Source of the DNA: JAFAMS01 sp049520515
GTDB lineage: Bacteria > Vulcanimicrobiota > Vulcanimicrobiia > Vulcanimicrobiales > Vulcanimicrobiaceae
Reading direction: 5' to 3'
Assembly: GCA_049520515.1 (NCBI GenBank)
Contig: JBEKPS010000010.1
Span: 62,001-126,000, forward strand
Length of the DNA: 64,000 nt
The notes under the pieces: model-generated
Told to the model about the DNA's origin: nothing
Seen by the model: the letters and a program-made list of their open reading frames with translations, nothing else
The model's database searches: none
Part shown: piece after piece, positions 8,239 to 16,501 of the stretch
Layout of the letters: each line of letters opens with the position of its first letter
How positions within the stretch are numbered: position 1 is the stretch's first letter
Program-made: the position numbers and the translations under genes

Positions 8239-11200
8239 TTAGCTACAGCCGCTGGTTGACCCGCACGTATCGCACTTGAGACACGTGCCGTTGCGCACCA
8301 TTGTGAACTGACCGCACTCGTTGCAGTTGTCGCCGCTGTAGCCTTTGGCGACGGCGATGCGCGCGGCTTCGGTTCGTGAAACTGTTGCCGTACCAACGCG
8401 TGAGTGCCCGTTACCATTACCGTTGCTCGTCTCGCCTCCGCCGGCGTGCGCTTGCGGTCGAACGGGAGGCGGAATCTGCGGACGGAGCGCTTCTTGCCGC
8501 GGTTCGGCCGGCGGCATCGTATTGTGCAAGTGACTACTCTGCGGATGCAGCTTGTCTTCGATTGCGCGCGGTTTCGGATCCGTGTACCGTACCTCGACCT
8601 CTTCCTCCGCGACATACTCGGCGGCATCGCCCATCGTGTCGAGTTCCATCGACGGTTGGACTTGCGCCAAGTCGTAGCGCCCGAGGTAGCTGACTGCGAG
8701 CTCGCGGAAGATGTAGTCGAGGATCGACGTCGCCATCTTGATGTTCTCGTGGCCGACGACCGGACCGTTGGGCTCGAAGCGCGTGAAGGTAAAGGCTTCA
8801 ACGTATTCCTCGAGCGGTACGCCGTGCTGTAATCCGAGACTAACCGCGATCGCGAAGTTATTCATCAAGCTGCGGAAGGCGGCGCCTTCCTTGTGCATGT
8901 CGATGAAGATCTCGCCGATTGTCTGATCGGCGTACTCGCCGGTACGCAGGTAGACTTTGTGACCGCCGATGACCGCCTTCTGCGTGTAGCCGCCGCGGCG
9001 ATCCGGCATGCGCCGGCGCTTGGCGATATAACGGTAGACGACACGTTCGGCGATTTGGACCGGGGTCTCGTAGGCCGCCGTGGGTTGGCCTTCATCGAAA
9101 TCAGTGCCCAGATCGACGCTGCTTGCAAGCGGCTGCGAGAGCTTCGATCCATCGCGATAGAGTGCAACTGCCTTGCACATGCGCTCCCACGAATAGCGAT
9201 AGGTTTCCTTGATGTCGTCGATCGTCGCGTTCTGCGGAAGATTGATTGTCTTCGAGATCGCTCCGCTTATGAACGGCTGCGACGCGGCGAGCATGTCGAC
9301 GTGCGCGAGCGGACGGATGAACCGTGCACCGTGTTTTCCGCACGGTGTGGCGCAATCGAACACGAACAAATGCTCGTCGTTAAGGAAGGGTGCGCCTTCG
9401 AGCGTCATCCGGCCGCAGATGTGGTCTGAGGCCTCGTCGATTTGTGCGGCGGTGAAGCCGAGTACGTCGACGAGAATCGACATATTAATGTCATTGAGCT
9501 GCTCGTCCGTCATTCCGAGCTTGGTTTTGCAGAACTCATCGCCCAGGGTCCAGCGATTGAACGCGAACGCGAGCTCGAACGATGCCGGCAAGGCGCTTTC
9601 GACGCGAGCAAGTCCCTCGTCGTCAAAACCTTTGGCACGCAGCGTCGCACGATTGATGTGCGGCGCGCCTTCGAGCGTGTTCGTGCCCTTGGCGAAGGTC
9701 TCGATCGCTGCGATCTGTTCGGCCGTGTAGCCGAGACGCTGCAGGGCCGCTTCGACCGATTGATTGACGATCTTAAAGTAGCCGCCGCCGGCGAGCTTCT
9801 TGAATTTGACAAGCGCAAAATCAGGCTCGATGCCGGTCGTGTCGCAATCCATCACGAGGCCGATCGTGCCGGTCGGCGCGATAACGGTGACTTGTGCATT
9901 GCGATAGCCGGCAATCTCGCCGATTGCGAGCGCGTGATCCCAGGCGTGGCGCGCGGCTGCCCACGTCTCTTGCGTGAAGAGTGTCGGCGCGTGCGTGCTC
10001 GGTGGGATGGTCAACCCTTCATACTCACTGCGGGGTGCTTGATACGCGGCGCGGCGATGGTTGCGCATGACGCGTCCCATCGAATCGGCGTTCTTTGCAT
10101 AGCGCGGAAACGGACCGTATTCGCGCGCCATCTCGGCGGAGGCCTTATAGGCGGCGCCGGTCATGAGCGCCGTGATCGCGCTGCACCAACCGAAGCCATC
10201 CTCAGAGTCGTAGGGTAAGCCCATTCGCATGAGCAGTGTGCCGAGATTCGCGTAGCCGAGGCCGAGCGTTCGGAAGTCGTACGATTTTTGTGCGATCTCA
10301 CGCGACGGGAATTGCGCCATGAGAACGCTGACCTCGAGCGTGAACGTCCACATCCGGCATGCATCGCTGAAGCGTTTGGGATCGAAACGGCCCGTGTCGT
10401 CCATGAACTTGACGAGGTTGAGGCTCGCGAGATTGCACGCCGTGTCGTCGAGGAACATGTATTCCGAGCAGTTGTGCACGACGACACCGTTGGCGACGAA
10501 GTGTGCCGTATCGGATTCCGTGAGATCGAAGACCGGCTCGACGCCGAGCGCCTTGATCTGTGAGATTTCGTCGGTGAGAACTTCACGCGAGCGCTCGAAT
10601 GGCTCGCTGCCCTCGATCGTTCTTGCGAAGCGCGAACGCGAGTGCGCGGCAATGCGAATAACGCCGCGATCGCGATAGATCTTGCCCTTGACGCCAAAGT
10701 TCAGCAGAAGAAGCTGAACCTGCCAGAGCATCTCCATCGAACCGGATCCAAACTCGCCGCATTCATCAAAGAGCGCACGCAACAGCGTTGCGATCGAGGT
10801 GCTGTCCAGCTCGTAGATCGACGGGGAAAATTGCAGGTGTCCGTCTTGCTGGACGAATTCGTCGACCGATTCGGCGCCGGCAAGTCCGTTGCCGACGGCA
10901 ACGAGCGACTGTGAACCGACCCGCGCTGCAAGCGAGAGCAGCGTCGATTCATCGAGCGAGCGAGTTCCGAAACCGGAGCCGCGCAGTACAACGCGTTCGC
11001 CGATGATGACGTCCGCAACCGCAACGTCGCCGCGCTCTTCGGTGAGAATCTTGTGATCGGCCGTCAGGCGCAGCTCGTAGCCGGCGCGCGTGCGCAAGCG
11101 ATAGACGCGCTTCGAGCCCGTGGGGAAGATTCGGGAAACGAAATGCGGCTTGCCGTCGGAACCGATGACAAACGCCGAGCGTCCAACCAAGGAATCGATG

Positions 11201-13575
11201 CGCGCCAGGCCGTCGGCAGTCGCGACGAGCGTGTCGCCGGTGACGCACGGGTTGCTCGCGTTGATGCGGCCGTCTTCGGGGCATGTATGCCACTCGTTGA
11301 TGGTCGTGTCGAACTGAAGGCCCGGGTCGGCGCATTGCCAGGCTGCGACCGCGATATCTTCCCACAGCTCCTTAGCGGGGACAGACTTCGAGACTCGGCC
11401 GTCGGTTCTCCAGCGCAGATCCCAGGTTTTGTCCGCATCGAGCTTCGCGAAGAAATCATTCGAGACGCGTACCGTGTTATTTGAATTTTGGCCGGAGACG
11501 GTCGAATACGCCGCCGAGTCCCAGTTGGTATCGTAGGTCTCGATCTCAAGCGACTTATAGCCCTGGCGCGCGAAATCGAGCGCGTATTGCACGTTGGCTT
11601 GCGGGATGCCGTTCGAAAGTGCGGCGCGCATCGCAGAGCGGAGTTGCGGATTGAGCGCCGGATCGAGACGAGCATTCTCGGGCAGCGTCTCGTCTTGTGC
11701 GGCGCGCATAATCGCGTTGAGATTGCGCTCGCAGACGATCGAGCCCGCGACGAGATCCGAGACTTTCTGTTCTTCTTTGACCTTCCAATTAATGAAGTTC
11801 TCGATGTCGGGATGATCGATATCGAGGATCACCATCTTGGCAGCGCGGCGCGTGGTGCCGCCGCTCTTGATTGCTCCCGCCGCACGATCGCCGACGCGCA
11901 GGAACGACATCAAGCCGGAAGACGTACCGCCGCCGGAGAGCTTCTCGCCTTCACCGCGCAAGTTGCTGAAATTCGATCCGGTTCCCGAACCAAACTTGAA
12001 GATGCGCGCTTCGCGAACCCAGAGGTCCATGATCCCGCCTTCATTGACGAGATCATCGTTGACGCTTTGAATGAAGCAATTGTGGACGACGACATTGTTG
12101 GTTAAGAAGTTGTGGCTTTCCGTCTCAATGTCGTAGACGTCTTGATCCGAGACATACTCAATTGTTTGGATTACTTCGTCACGCAGGCTAGCGACGCGCC
12201 GGCCAGGTAAGGTCAAGGCATTATCGAGCTTTGTCTTCTTGTCAGTAGATACAAAGCCGATCAGCGAAGCAAACTTTTCCTTGGCGCCTTTCCAGGCAAT
12301 AACGACATGATGGTAGGGCTGGCGATCCTCTCTGGAATCGTTCCCGACAGAAATTCGATTGTAAATGCCTAAATGGGAAAGAAGGTGCGAGACTCCGTCG
12401 GCCAGTTTTGGAGAAATCGTTCCGAAGACAACGTCGCTAGAAGCCCTATCTACGCGGATCCTTACACAGCCGTCCGCTTGAAATCGCTCGTGCGAATGTA
12501 CGCCTGCAAATATTTCTTCGCAGAGTGCATTAACGTAGCTGCGTTCGTCTTCATTTACCGTCATCGCCTCGATTGTTAGGCTGCGGTTCGTTCCAGTGGC
12601 GTATTGGCCAACAAAACCATCCGCCTGAAGCCAACCGGCGAGCGCAGCTTCATTTTCAAGTCTGCTATCTTTGGAAGCCTCAATCGTCGTGTCCGTACGT
12701 TGGATAAGACGCATGCCTGGCTTCAGCTCGGAAACAGACCGCCACCGTTGCTGCCCTTTATGGGCTTCTGCGGCTAGAACGAGATGGTCTGAGGTCGCCT
12801 CAATGGCATTGCCATTTGCGAGGCGAATGCGGTAGACGGACTTGACGCCATTATACTTGACCGCGAGGACGCGGGTCGTCCCCTTTGCGTCGTAGACGGG
12901 TAGACCGACGAGATTTCGGGTGACGATATCGCCGATCGCGATCGGACCATCCGGCGTCGTTACTTCTGCATAATACGGAAGACATGCATGAGGTGCTGGA
13001 TGTTCGTATGCGTTGATCGAGCGCGTCAGGTCCGCACTCTTGGGGTCGACGAAGTAGTGGCCTTGCGAGGGGCCCGCGATGCCGTACGCCCAGTGCAAGC
13101 CTGTATTGAACCATTGAGGTGAATTGGGAGCGCCGACTTGACGCGCGAGCATCGCGCACATCTCATCGTAATAGGCGTGGGCGTCGTCTTCCGAATCGAA
13201 GTAACCGTACTTGAAGCCCCAATACGTCCACGTGCCGGCCAGCCGGTTGAAGACTTGGCGGGCGTCGTTCTCGTGCGTGAATTGCTCGTCACGCGACAGC
13301 GAGGCCAGTGCCGCGTCGTCGGGAACGGAACGCCACAACCATTCGGGGATGCCGTCCTCGGGGACCGTGCGAAGGCGCGACGGGACGCCGGCCTTGCGGA
13401 AATACTTCTGCGCAAGGACGTCGACCGCTACCTGACTCCAGTCGCTCGGGACCATACAGTCCTTCGCTTCAAAAATAAGCGAACCGTCCGGATTCGTGAT
13501 CCGGGACGTCCGCGCCGCGAACCCGACACCCGCGTACGGGTTACCAGGACGTGAATACGCGCGCTCAAACTTCAT
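8239..13575 (-). CDS. nrdJ: B12-dependent (class II) ribonucleotide reductase with two inteins
   Basis: A 1778-residue precursor that would splice to about 1217 residues. It reduces ribonucleotides to deoxyribonucleotides through an adenosylcobalamin-generated thiyl radical and needs no O2. Exteins show the FGSGTGSNFSNLR loop, the NASNP|CSEYM active-site segment, a TSCPD-type domain and a Cys-rich C-terminal tail (CNECG, CLKCDTCG) that probably recycles the active-site disulfide. Intein 1 lies before Cys500 and intein 2 before Cys1036. The ATG at 13575 follows an AG-rich stretch, and a tandem NrdR-type operator sits 130-180 nt upstream. Confidence 0.97.
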   Translation of the reverse strand: MKFERAYSRPGNPYAGVGFAARTSRITNPDGSLIFEAKDCMVPSDWSQVAVDVLAQKYFRKAGVPSRLRTVPEDGIPEWLWRSVPDDAALASLSRDEQFTHENDARQVFNRLAGTWTYWGFKYGYFDSEDDAHAYYDEMCAMLARQVGAPNSPQWFNTGLHWAYGIAGPSQGHYFVDPKSADLTRSINAYEHPAPHACLPYYAEVTTPDGPIAIGDIVTRNLVGLPVYDAKGTTRVLAVKYNGVKSVYRIRLANGNAIEATSDHLVLAAEAHKGQQRWRSVSELKPGMRLIQRTDTTIEASKDSRLENEAALAGWLQADGFVGQYATGTNRSLTIEAMTVNEDERSYVNALCEEIFAGVHSHERFQADGCVRIRVDRASSDVVFGTISPKLADGVSHLLSHLGIYNRISVGNDSREDRQPYHHVVIAWKGAKEKFASLIGFVSTDKKTKLDNALTLPGRRVASLRDEVIQTIEYVSDQDVYDIETESHNFLTNNVVVHNCFIQSVNDDLVNEGGIMDLWVREARIFKFGSGTGSNFSNLRGEGEKLSGGGTSSGLMSFLRVGDRAAGAIKSGGTTRRAAKMVILDIDHPDIENFINWKVKEEQKVSDLVAGSIVCERNLNAIMRAAQDETLPENARLDPALNPQLRSAMRAALSNGIPQANVQYALDFARQGYKSLEIETYDTNWDSAAYSTVSGQNSNNTVRVSNDFFAKLDADKTWDLRWRTDGRVSKSVPAKELWEDIAVAAWQCADPGLQFDTTINEWHTCPEDGRINASNPCVTGDTLVATADGLARIDSLVGRSAFVIGSDGKPHFVSRIFPTGSKRVYRLRTRAGYELRLTADHKILTEERGDVAVADVIIGERVVLRGSGFGTRSLDESTLLSLAARVGSQSLVAVGNGLAGAESVDEFVQQDGHLQFSPSIYELDSTSIATLLRALFDECGEFGSGSMEMLWQVQLLLLNFGVKGKIYRDRGVIRIAAHSRSRFARTIEGSEPFERSREVLTDEISQIKALGVEPVFDLTESDTAHFVANGVVVHNCSEYMFLDDTACNLASLNLVKFMDDTGRFDPKRFSDACRMWTFTLEVSVLMAQFPSREIAQKSYDFRTLGLGYANLGTLLMRMGLPYDSEDGFGWCSAITALMTGAAYKASAEMAREYGPFPRYAKNADSMGRVMRNHRRAAYQAPRSEYEGLTIPPSTHAPTLFTQETWAAARHAWDHALAIGEIAGYRNAQVTVIAPTGTIGLVMDCDTTGIEPDFALVKFKKLAGGGYFKIVNQSVEAALQRLGYTAEQIAAIETFAKGTNTLEGAPHINRATLRAKGFDDEGLARVESALPASFELAFAFNRWTLGDEFCKTKLGMTDEQLNDINMSILVDVLGFTAAQIDEASDHICGRMTLEGAPFLNDEHLFVFDCATPCGKHGARFIRPLAHVDMLAASQPFISGAISKTINLPQNATIDDIKETYRYSWERMCKAVALYRDGSKLSQPLASSVDLGTDFDEGQPTAAYETPVQIAERVVYRYIAKRRRMPDRRGGYTQKAVIGGHKVYLRTGEYADQTIGEIFIDMHKEGAAFRSLMNNFAIAVSLGLQHGVPLEEYVEAFTFTRFEPNGPVVGHENIKMATSILDYIFRELAVSYLGRYDLAQVQPSMELDTMGDAAEYVAEEEVEVRYTDPKPRAIEDKLHPQSSHLHNTMPPAEPRQEALRPQIPPPVRPQAHAGGGETSNGNGNGHSRVGTATVSRTEAARIAVAKGYSGDNCNECGQFTMVRNGTCLKCDTCGSTSGCS
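10471..11247 (-). other. NrdJ intein 2 (degenerate homing endonuclease)
   Basis: Residues 777-1035 of the nrdJ product, 259 aa. It begins CVTGDTLV, has the block B motif LTADHKIL and ends in the penultimate His plus Asn (VVVHN) before Cys1036. Splicing restores NASNPCSEYM. One LAGLIDADG-like helix survives (LLRALFDECGEF), while the first is degraded (LLSLAARVG). GC is host-like: 67% in the 60-nt block 10861-10920. Confidence 0.93.
12079..12984 (-). other. NrdJ intein 1 (LAGLIDADG homing endonuclease type)
   Basis: Residues 198-499 of the nrdJ product, 302 aa. It begins CLPYYAEVTT, has block B (EATSDHLVL) and an intact first LAGLIDADG motif (ALAGWLQADGFVG, about 311-323), and ends VVVHN before Cys500. 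Removal restores PAPHA-CFIQS. GC is low: 43, 48 and 52% in three 60-nt blocks I counted, against about 63% in an extein block. Confidence 0.95.
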
Positions 13576-13626
13576 GCCTCGGCGCCTCCAACTAATACGT
13601 TATTGAGCGGTAGCGGTCGAACGCCT

Positions 13627-13669
13627 GTTCGATGCTCCCTAAAGGGAGACGAACCAAGCGTCGACGCTC
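13627..13669 (-). promoter_or_regulatory. hairpins in the nrdJ 5' leader
   Basis: Two inverted repeats lie between the NrdR-like sites and the nrdJ ATG: GTTCG/CGAAC enclosing CTCCCT/AGGGAG (13627-13654), and the palindrome AGCGTCGACGCT (13658-13669). They would form stem-loops in the mRNA leader. No cobalamin-riboswitch B12 box was recognised. Function unknown. Confidence 0.4.
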
Positions 13670-13702
13670 GGTGACGAACAGCATACCGCTTCCTAATTTC
13701 AA

Positions 13703-13751
13703 ACACAAGATATAGGGGTCAAGATGCTTCATAATCCACTACATCTAGGTT
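13703..13751 (-). promoter_or_regulatory. tandem NrdR-box-like operator upstream of nrdJ
   Basis: Box 1 at 13703-13718 reads CCCCTATATCTTGTGT on the nrdJ strand, 14 of 16 against the NrdR consensus ACACWATATMTWGTGT as I know it. Box 2 at 13736-13751 is weaker (about 12 of 16 on the plus strand). They are 33 bp apart, about three helical turns, as in known NrdR operators. A TTGACC next to box 1 could be a -35 element. nrdR itself is not in the window. Confidence 0.7.
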
Positions 13752-13874
13752 CTGAGTACCTTGGGCAGAGATTGTGCGTAAGGCCAAATATCCGTGGATG
13801 ACTGGCCCTCGGCGGTGGATGCCCGGCGAACAGGCCGAGCGCCCTGTGGAGAGAGACGAGGATAGCGGGGATGG

Positions 13875-14354
13875 ATGCTTCCTGACTCATATGCCCGCGG
13901 ACTGGCGGAGATTTCACTGGAGAGCCTGGCTCAAATGGGCGTACGCGGCATCATCGTCGACCTGGATAACACGCTCGTCGCCTATCGGGCCGCCTCCGTG
14001 GAGCCGGCAGTCGCGGGTTGGGTGAAGTCGGCCCTGGCGAGGGGATTTCGCGTCGTGCTCGTGTCCAATAATTGGGGCGAGCGCGTTGCGACATTCGGTG
14101 CCCAAATCGGCGTACCGTCGGTTCCGAGCGCGATGAAGCCGCTACCACTTGCATTCTTACGCGCGTTACGCGTATTAGGTACACCCCGCGCCGCGACGGT
14201 TGTCGTCGGCGACCAACTCTTCACCGACGTTTTAGGAGCGAAACTTCTCGGCATGCGTGCAATACTTACGGAACCGATTTCGGAACACGGATTCATCACC
14301 ACGCGCGCGATGCGGGTCGTCGAGCGCGCGCTCTTGCGTTGGGCGCGACGATGA
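13875..14354 (+). CDS. YqeG-family HAD phosphatase
   Basis: 159 residues. HAD motif I is DLDNT at 29-33, motif II is VSNN, a conserved Lys is near 88 and motif III/IV is GDQLFTD (112-118). This single-domain layout is typical of YqeG/phosphatidylglycerophosphate-phosphatase-like proteins. It would dephosphorylate a small phosphomonoester, but the substrate is unproven. Its TGA overlaps the next ATG by 4 nt (ATGA), coupling it to a second HAD enzyme. Confidence 0.85.
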   Translation: MLPDSYARGLAEISLESLAQMGVRGIIVDLDNTLVAYRAASVEPAVAGWVKSALARGFRVVLVSNNWGERVATFGAQIGVPSVPSAMKPLPLAFLRALRVLGTPRAATVVVGDQLFTDVLGAKLLGMRAILTEPISEHGFITTRAMRVVERALLRWARR

Positions 14355-15025
14355 GCGTCCACGCCGTCGTCTTCGATCTCTTTGGCACATTGCTCGACAT
14401 CACGTCGCTGCGAACGCTCGTCGGCACGATGCTCGGGAAGCAGAACGCGGAAGCGGTCGTGCAGCGCTGGCGTGACAAGCAGATCGGATACTCGTGGACC
14501 GCGACGCTGATGGACCGCTATGAGGATTTCGACATTCTCACTGCACGCGCGCTCGACTATACGCTAGCCGCCCTCGAGATCGAGGCGGACGCCGAGACGC
14601 GCACGAAGCTGTGCGATGGTTGGCTCGAGCTGCGCCCGTATCCGGATGCGACGCTTACACTCGAGGCGCTTCGCTCGCGAGGCATGCGAACGGCCACGCT
14701 GACGAACGGTACGCTTGCTACCGCGAAACGCGCACTCGCGAACACGGGCCTCGATTCGTTGTTGGACGACGTATGGAGCGTTGACGAAGTTCGCAAGTTC
14801 AAGCCGGCGCCGCAAGTCTACGCCATGGCGTGCATGCGTTTCGGAAAGCAACCGCCGCAAATTGGTTTCGTTTCATCGAATGCCTGGGACGCGACCGGCG
14901 CTGCAGCGTTCGGCTTCCAGGTTGCGTGGTGCAATCGCAGCGGACTGCCAAGTGAAACAATGCCGCCGGCTCCGGCCCACATCGTCACCTCGCTGCAGGA
15001 AGTCGTCGCGATTTTTGGCGATTGA
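14351..15025 (+). CDS. HAD-family (S)-2-haloacid dehalogenase-like hydrolase
   Basis: 224 residues. Motif I FDLFGT is at about 8-13, a TLTNGT motif II follows, then KFKPAPQVY with the conserved Lys and Tyr, and SSNAWDATGA corresponding to the Ser/Asn/Asp set of L-2-haloacid dehalogenases. Length fits the family. Enzymes of this type hydrolyse short 2-haloalkanoates with inversion, but many homologues act on other small substrates. Coupled to the YqeG gene by an ATGA overlap; a tRNA-Ser follows. Confidence 0.85.
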   Translation: MSVHAVVFDLFGTLLDITSLRTLVGTMLGKQNAEAVVQRWRDKQIGYSWTATLMDRYEDFDILTARALDYTLAALEIEADAETRTKLCDGWLELRPYPDATLTLEALRSRGMRTATLTNGTLATAKRALANTGLDSLLDDVWSVDEVRKFKPAPQVYAMACMRFGKQPPQIGFVSSNAWDATGAAAFGFQVAWCNRSGLPSETMPPAPAHIVTSLQEVVAIFGD

Positions 15026-15042
15026 ACGCCTGACCCGATCGC

Positions 15043-15129
15043 GGAGAGGTGGCAGAGTGGTCGAATGCACTCGCTTGGAAAGCGAGCAGACCCGCAAGGG
15101 TCTCGGGAGTTCGAATCTCCCCCTCTCCG
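15043..15129 (+). tRNA. tRNA-Ser (anticodon GGA)
   Basis: An 87-nt class II tRNA. Acceptor GGAGAGG pairs with CCTCTCC, followed by discriminator G. The anticodon loop is CTTGGAAAG, the variable arm is long, and the T arm is GGGAG-TTCGAAT-CTCCC. CCA is not encoded. Confidence 0.95.
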
Positions 15130-15136
15130 AGTCCGC

Positions 15137-15499
15137 TTAGCCTTTTTGCTGCTTGACGTTCATCTGGCGGCGATTGAGAACTTCGATTCGATCCGCATGG
15201 CGTTGACCGAGAAATTTCTGGTCGTAATAGACCTTGACCAATTGATTGCGGTGCAGCGCCGACATCTGATATGTCGTTTTGCCGTCCTCCGAGAATATCT
15301 GATCGAAGTGTGGGACGAGCAAGAACGAGAGCTCTTTGCCGGTTTTATCATCGATTATTTTGACGTTGGTCGATGAGATGTGAACCAGGCTGCCTTCGAC
15401 CCACGCAGATCCGGCCGGACCGGCGATCGCTGCTATCGGAGATTGGAATACTGCCACAAGCAGAGCCGCGGCGAAAAGCCTTAAAAATTGAATACGCAT
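15137..15499 (-). CDS. small secreted protein of unknown function
   Basis: 120 residues with a signal peptide (hydrophobic FAAALLVAVFQ, probable cleavage near IAG). The mature segment looks like a small beta-barrel (VEGSLVHISSTNVKIID) with a basic C-terminus, which recalls exported OB-like domains, but no family is assigned. It converges on the tRNA-Ser gene with only 7 bp between them. Confidence 0.65.
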   Translation of the reverse strand: MRIQFLRLFAAALLVAVFQSPIAAIAGPAGSAWVEGSLVHISSTNVKIIDDKTGKELSFLLVPHFDQIFSEDGKTTYQMSALHRNQLVKVYYDQKFLGQRHADRIEVLNRRQMNVKQQKG

Positions 15500-15576
15500 G
15501 AGGAGAGCTTCCCCAATAGGCCCTCAATTTACCGCGTCTAGCGGTGGCAAGGCAGTGAGGAACTCCATAGCCTAGC

Positions 15577-16038
15577 GTGGCGAAACAAGCCAGGGGAGTC
15601 GCGCGTAGATATGCCGTGACCGACGATCAGGCTCCGGGAGAGCTACCACTCTACCGGCTCTACGTCATGCGAGCGGCATATTTGCTAATTGGGTTGGCGC
15701 AAGGGGCGAAGACGTGGCCGGCGATCATCCATCACGCGCAGCCGTGGGATTTTTGGCACGGCGTCGGCACGAGCTTCTTTGGCGCATTGACGCTGCTGTG
15801 TTTGCTCGGCGTGCGATATCCAATCCGTATGACGCCGCTGTTGATGTTTGAATTCGTTTGGAAAGCGATCTGGGTACTCGCGGCCTGGCTTCCGCCGTAC
15901 CTCGGACATACGCTCGATCCTGATATCGGTGATTCGTTCAGCCAAATTTTCCCGGGAGTCGTGGTCGTGCCGCTCGTGCTGCCGTGGGGTTACATTTGGA
16001 AACACTACGTGCTCGCGCCGGCCGATCGCTGGAGATAG
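15577..16038 (+). CDS. membrane protein of unknown function
   Basis: 153 residues from GTG 15577 with about four hydrophobic segments and aromatic-rich loops (PWDFWHGVGTSFFGA). No signal peptide or catalytic motif recognised. The next gene, four bases after its stop, is also a small four-helix membrane protein, so the two may act together. Confidence 0.7.
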   Translation: MAKQARGVARRYAVTDDQAPGELPLYRLYVMRAAYLLIGLAQGAKTWPAIIHHAQPWDFWHGVGTSFFGALTLLCLLGVRYPIRMTPLLMFEFVWKAIWVLAAWLPPYLGHTLDPDIGDSFSQIFPGVVVVPLVLPWGYIWKHYVLAPADRWR

Positions 16039-16042
16039 TCAC

Positions 16043-16444
16043 ATGCGTGACACAAAAGAACGGTTGTCTCTGTTTTGGCTCTTTGCGTTATTGAACTACC
16101 TGTATGCAGACGTTGTTGCCCTGTTCGATATTGCCGGCTGGCGAAATCCATTCCATCCGCTCCCCCCGTGGGCCCTGATGGCTTCAGCGGTCTTGATGGA
16201 AATACCGATCGCCATGATTGTGGCGAGTCGACTACTTCCATATAGAGCCAACCGGCTGGCGAATATCATCGCGGGTGCACTTTTGACGGTTGTAAATGGT
16301 GTCCTGACCTACGTTCCGCCGTTTCTCGGTGCTCGGACGCCCGCTCTTCCAGAGTACTTGTTCTTCGCGACGATCGAAACTGTATGTACCTTGGTCATCA
16401 TTCGGCAGGCGTGGACTTGGTCGGGAGTTGAAGCCAGCAGTTAA
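16043..16444 (+). CDS. four-helix membrane protein, DUF6326-like
   Basis: 133 residues from ATG 16043 with four predicted helices. The N-terminus (LSLFWLFALLNYLYADVVALFD) resembles DUF6326 proteins, whose function is unknown. It starts four bases after the preceding membrane-protein stop, so the two share a transcript ending at the hairpin 16448-16477. Confidence 0.7.
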   Translation: MRDTKERLSLFWLFALLNYLYADVVALFDIAGWRNPFHPLPPWALMASAVLMEIPIAMIVASRLLPYRANRLANIIAGALLTVVNGVLTYVPPFLGARTPALPEYLFFATIETVCTLVIIRQAWTWSGVEASS

Positions 16445-16447
16445 TTC

Positions 16448-16477
16448 GAGAACCGCCGCGGGGAAACGGCGGTTCTC
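16448..16477. terminator. hairpin between convergent genes
   Basis: An 11-bp perfect stem, GAGAACCGCCG / CGGCGGTTCTC, with an 8-nt loop (CGGGGAAA). It lies between the DUF6326-like gene and the convergent lipoprotein gene. It has no strong T-run but is well placed as a bidirectional terminator. Confidence 0.7.
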
Positions 16478-16501
16478 ATCTCGTGCGTTACGAGAGTCTT
16501 T

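Noticed and set aside
13576..13702. Cobalamin riboswitch before the B12-dependent nrdJ
   Set aside because: The leader has hairpins but no B12-box-like conserved core; the NrdR-type operator is the better explanation of control.
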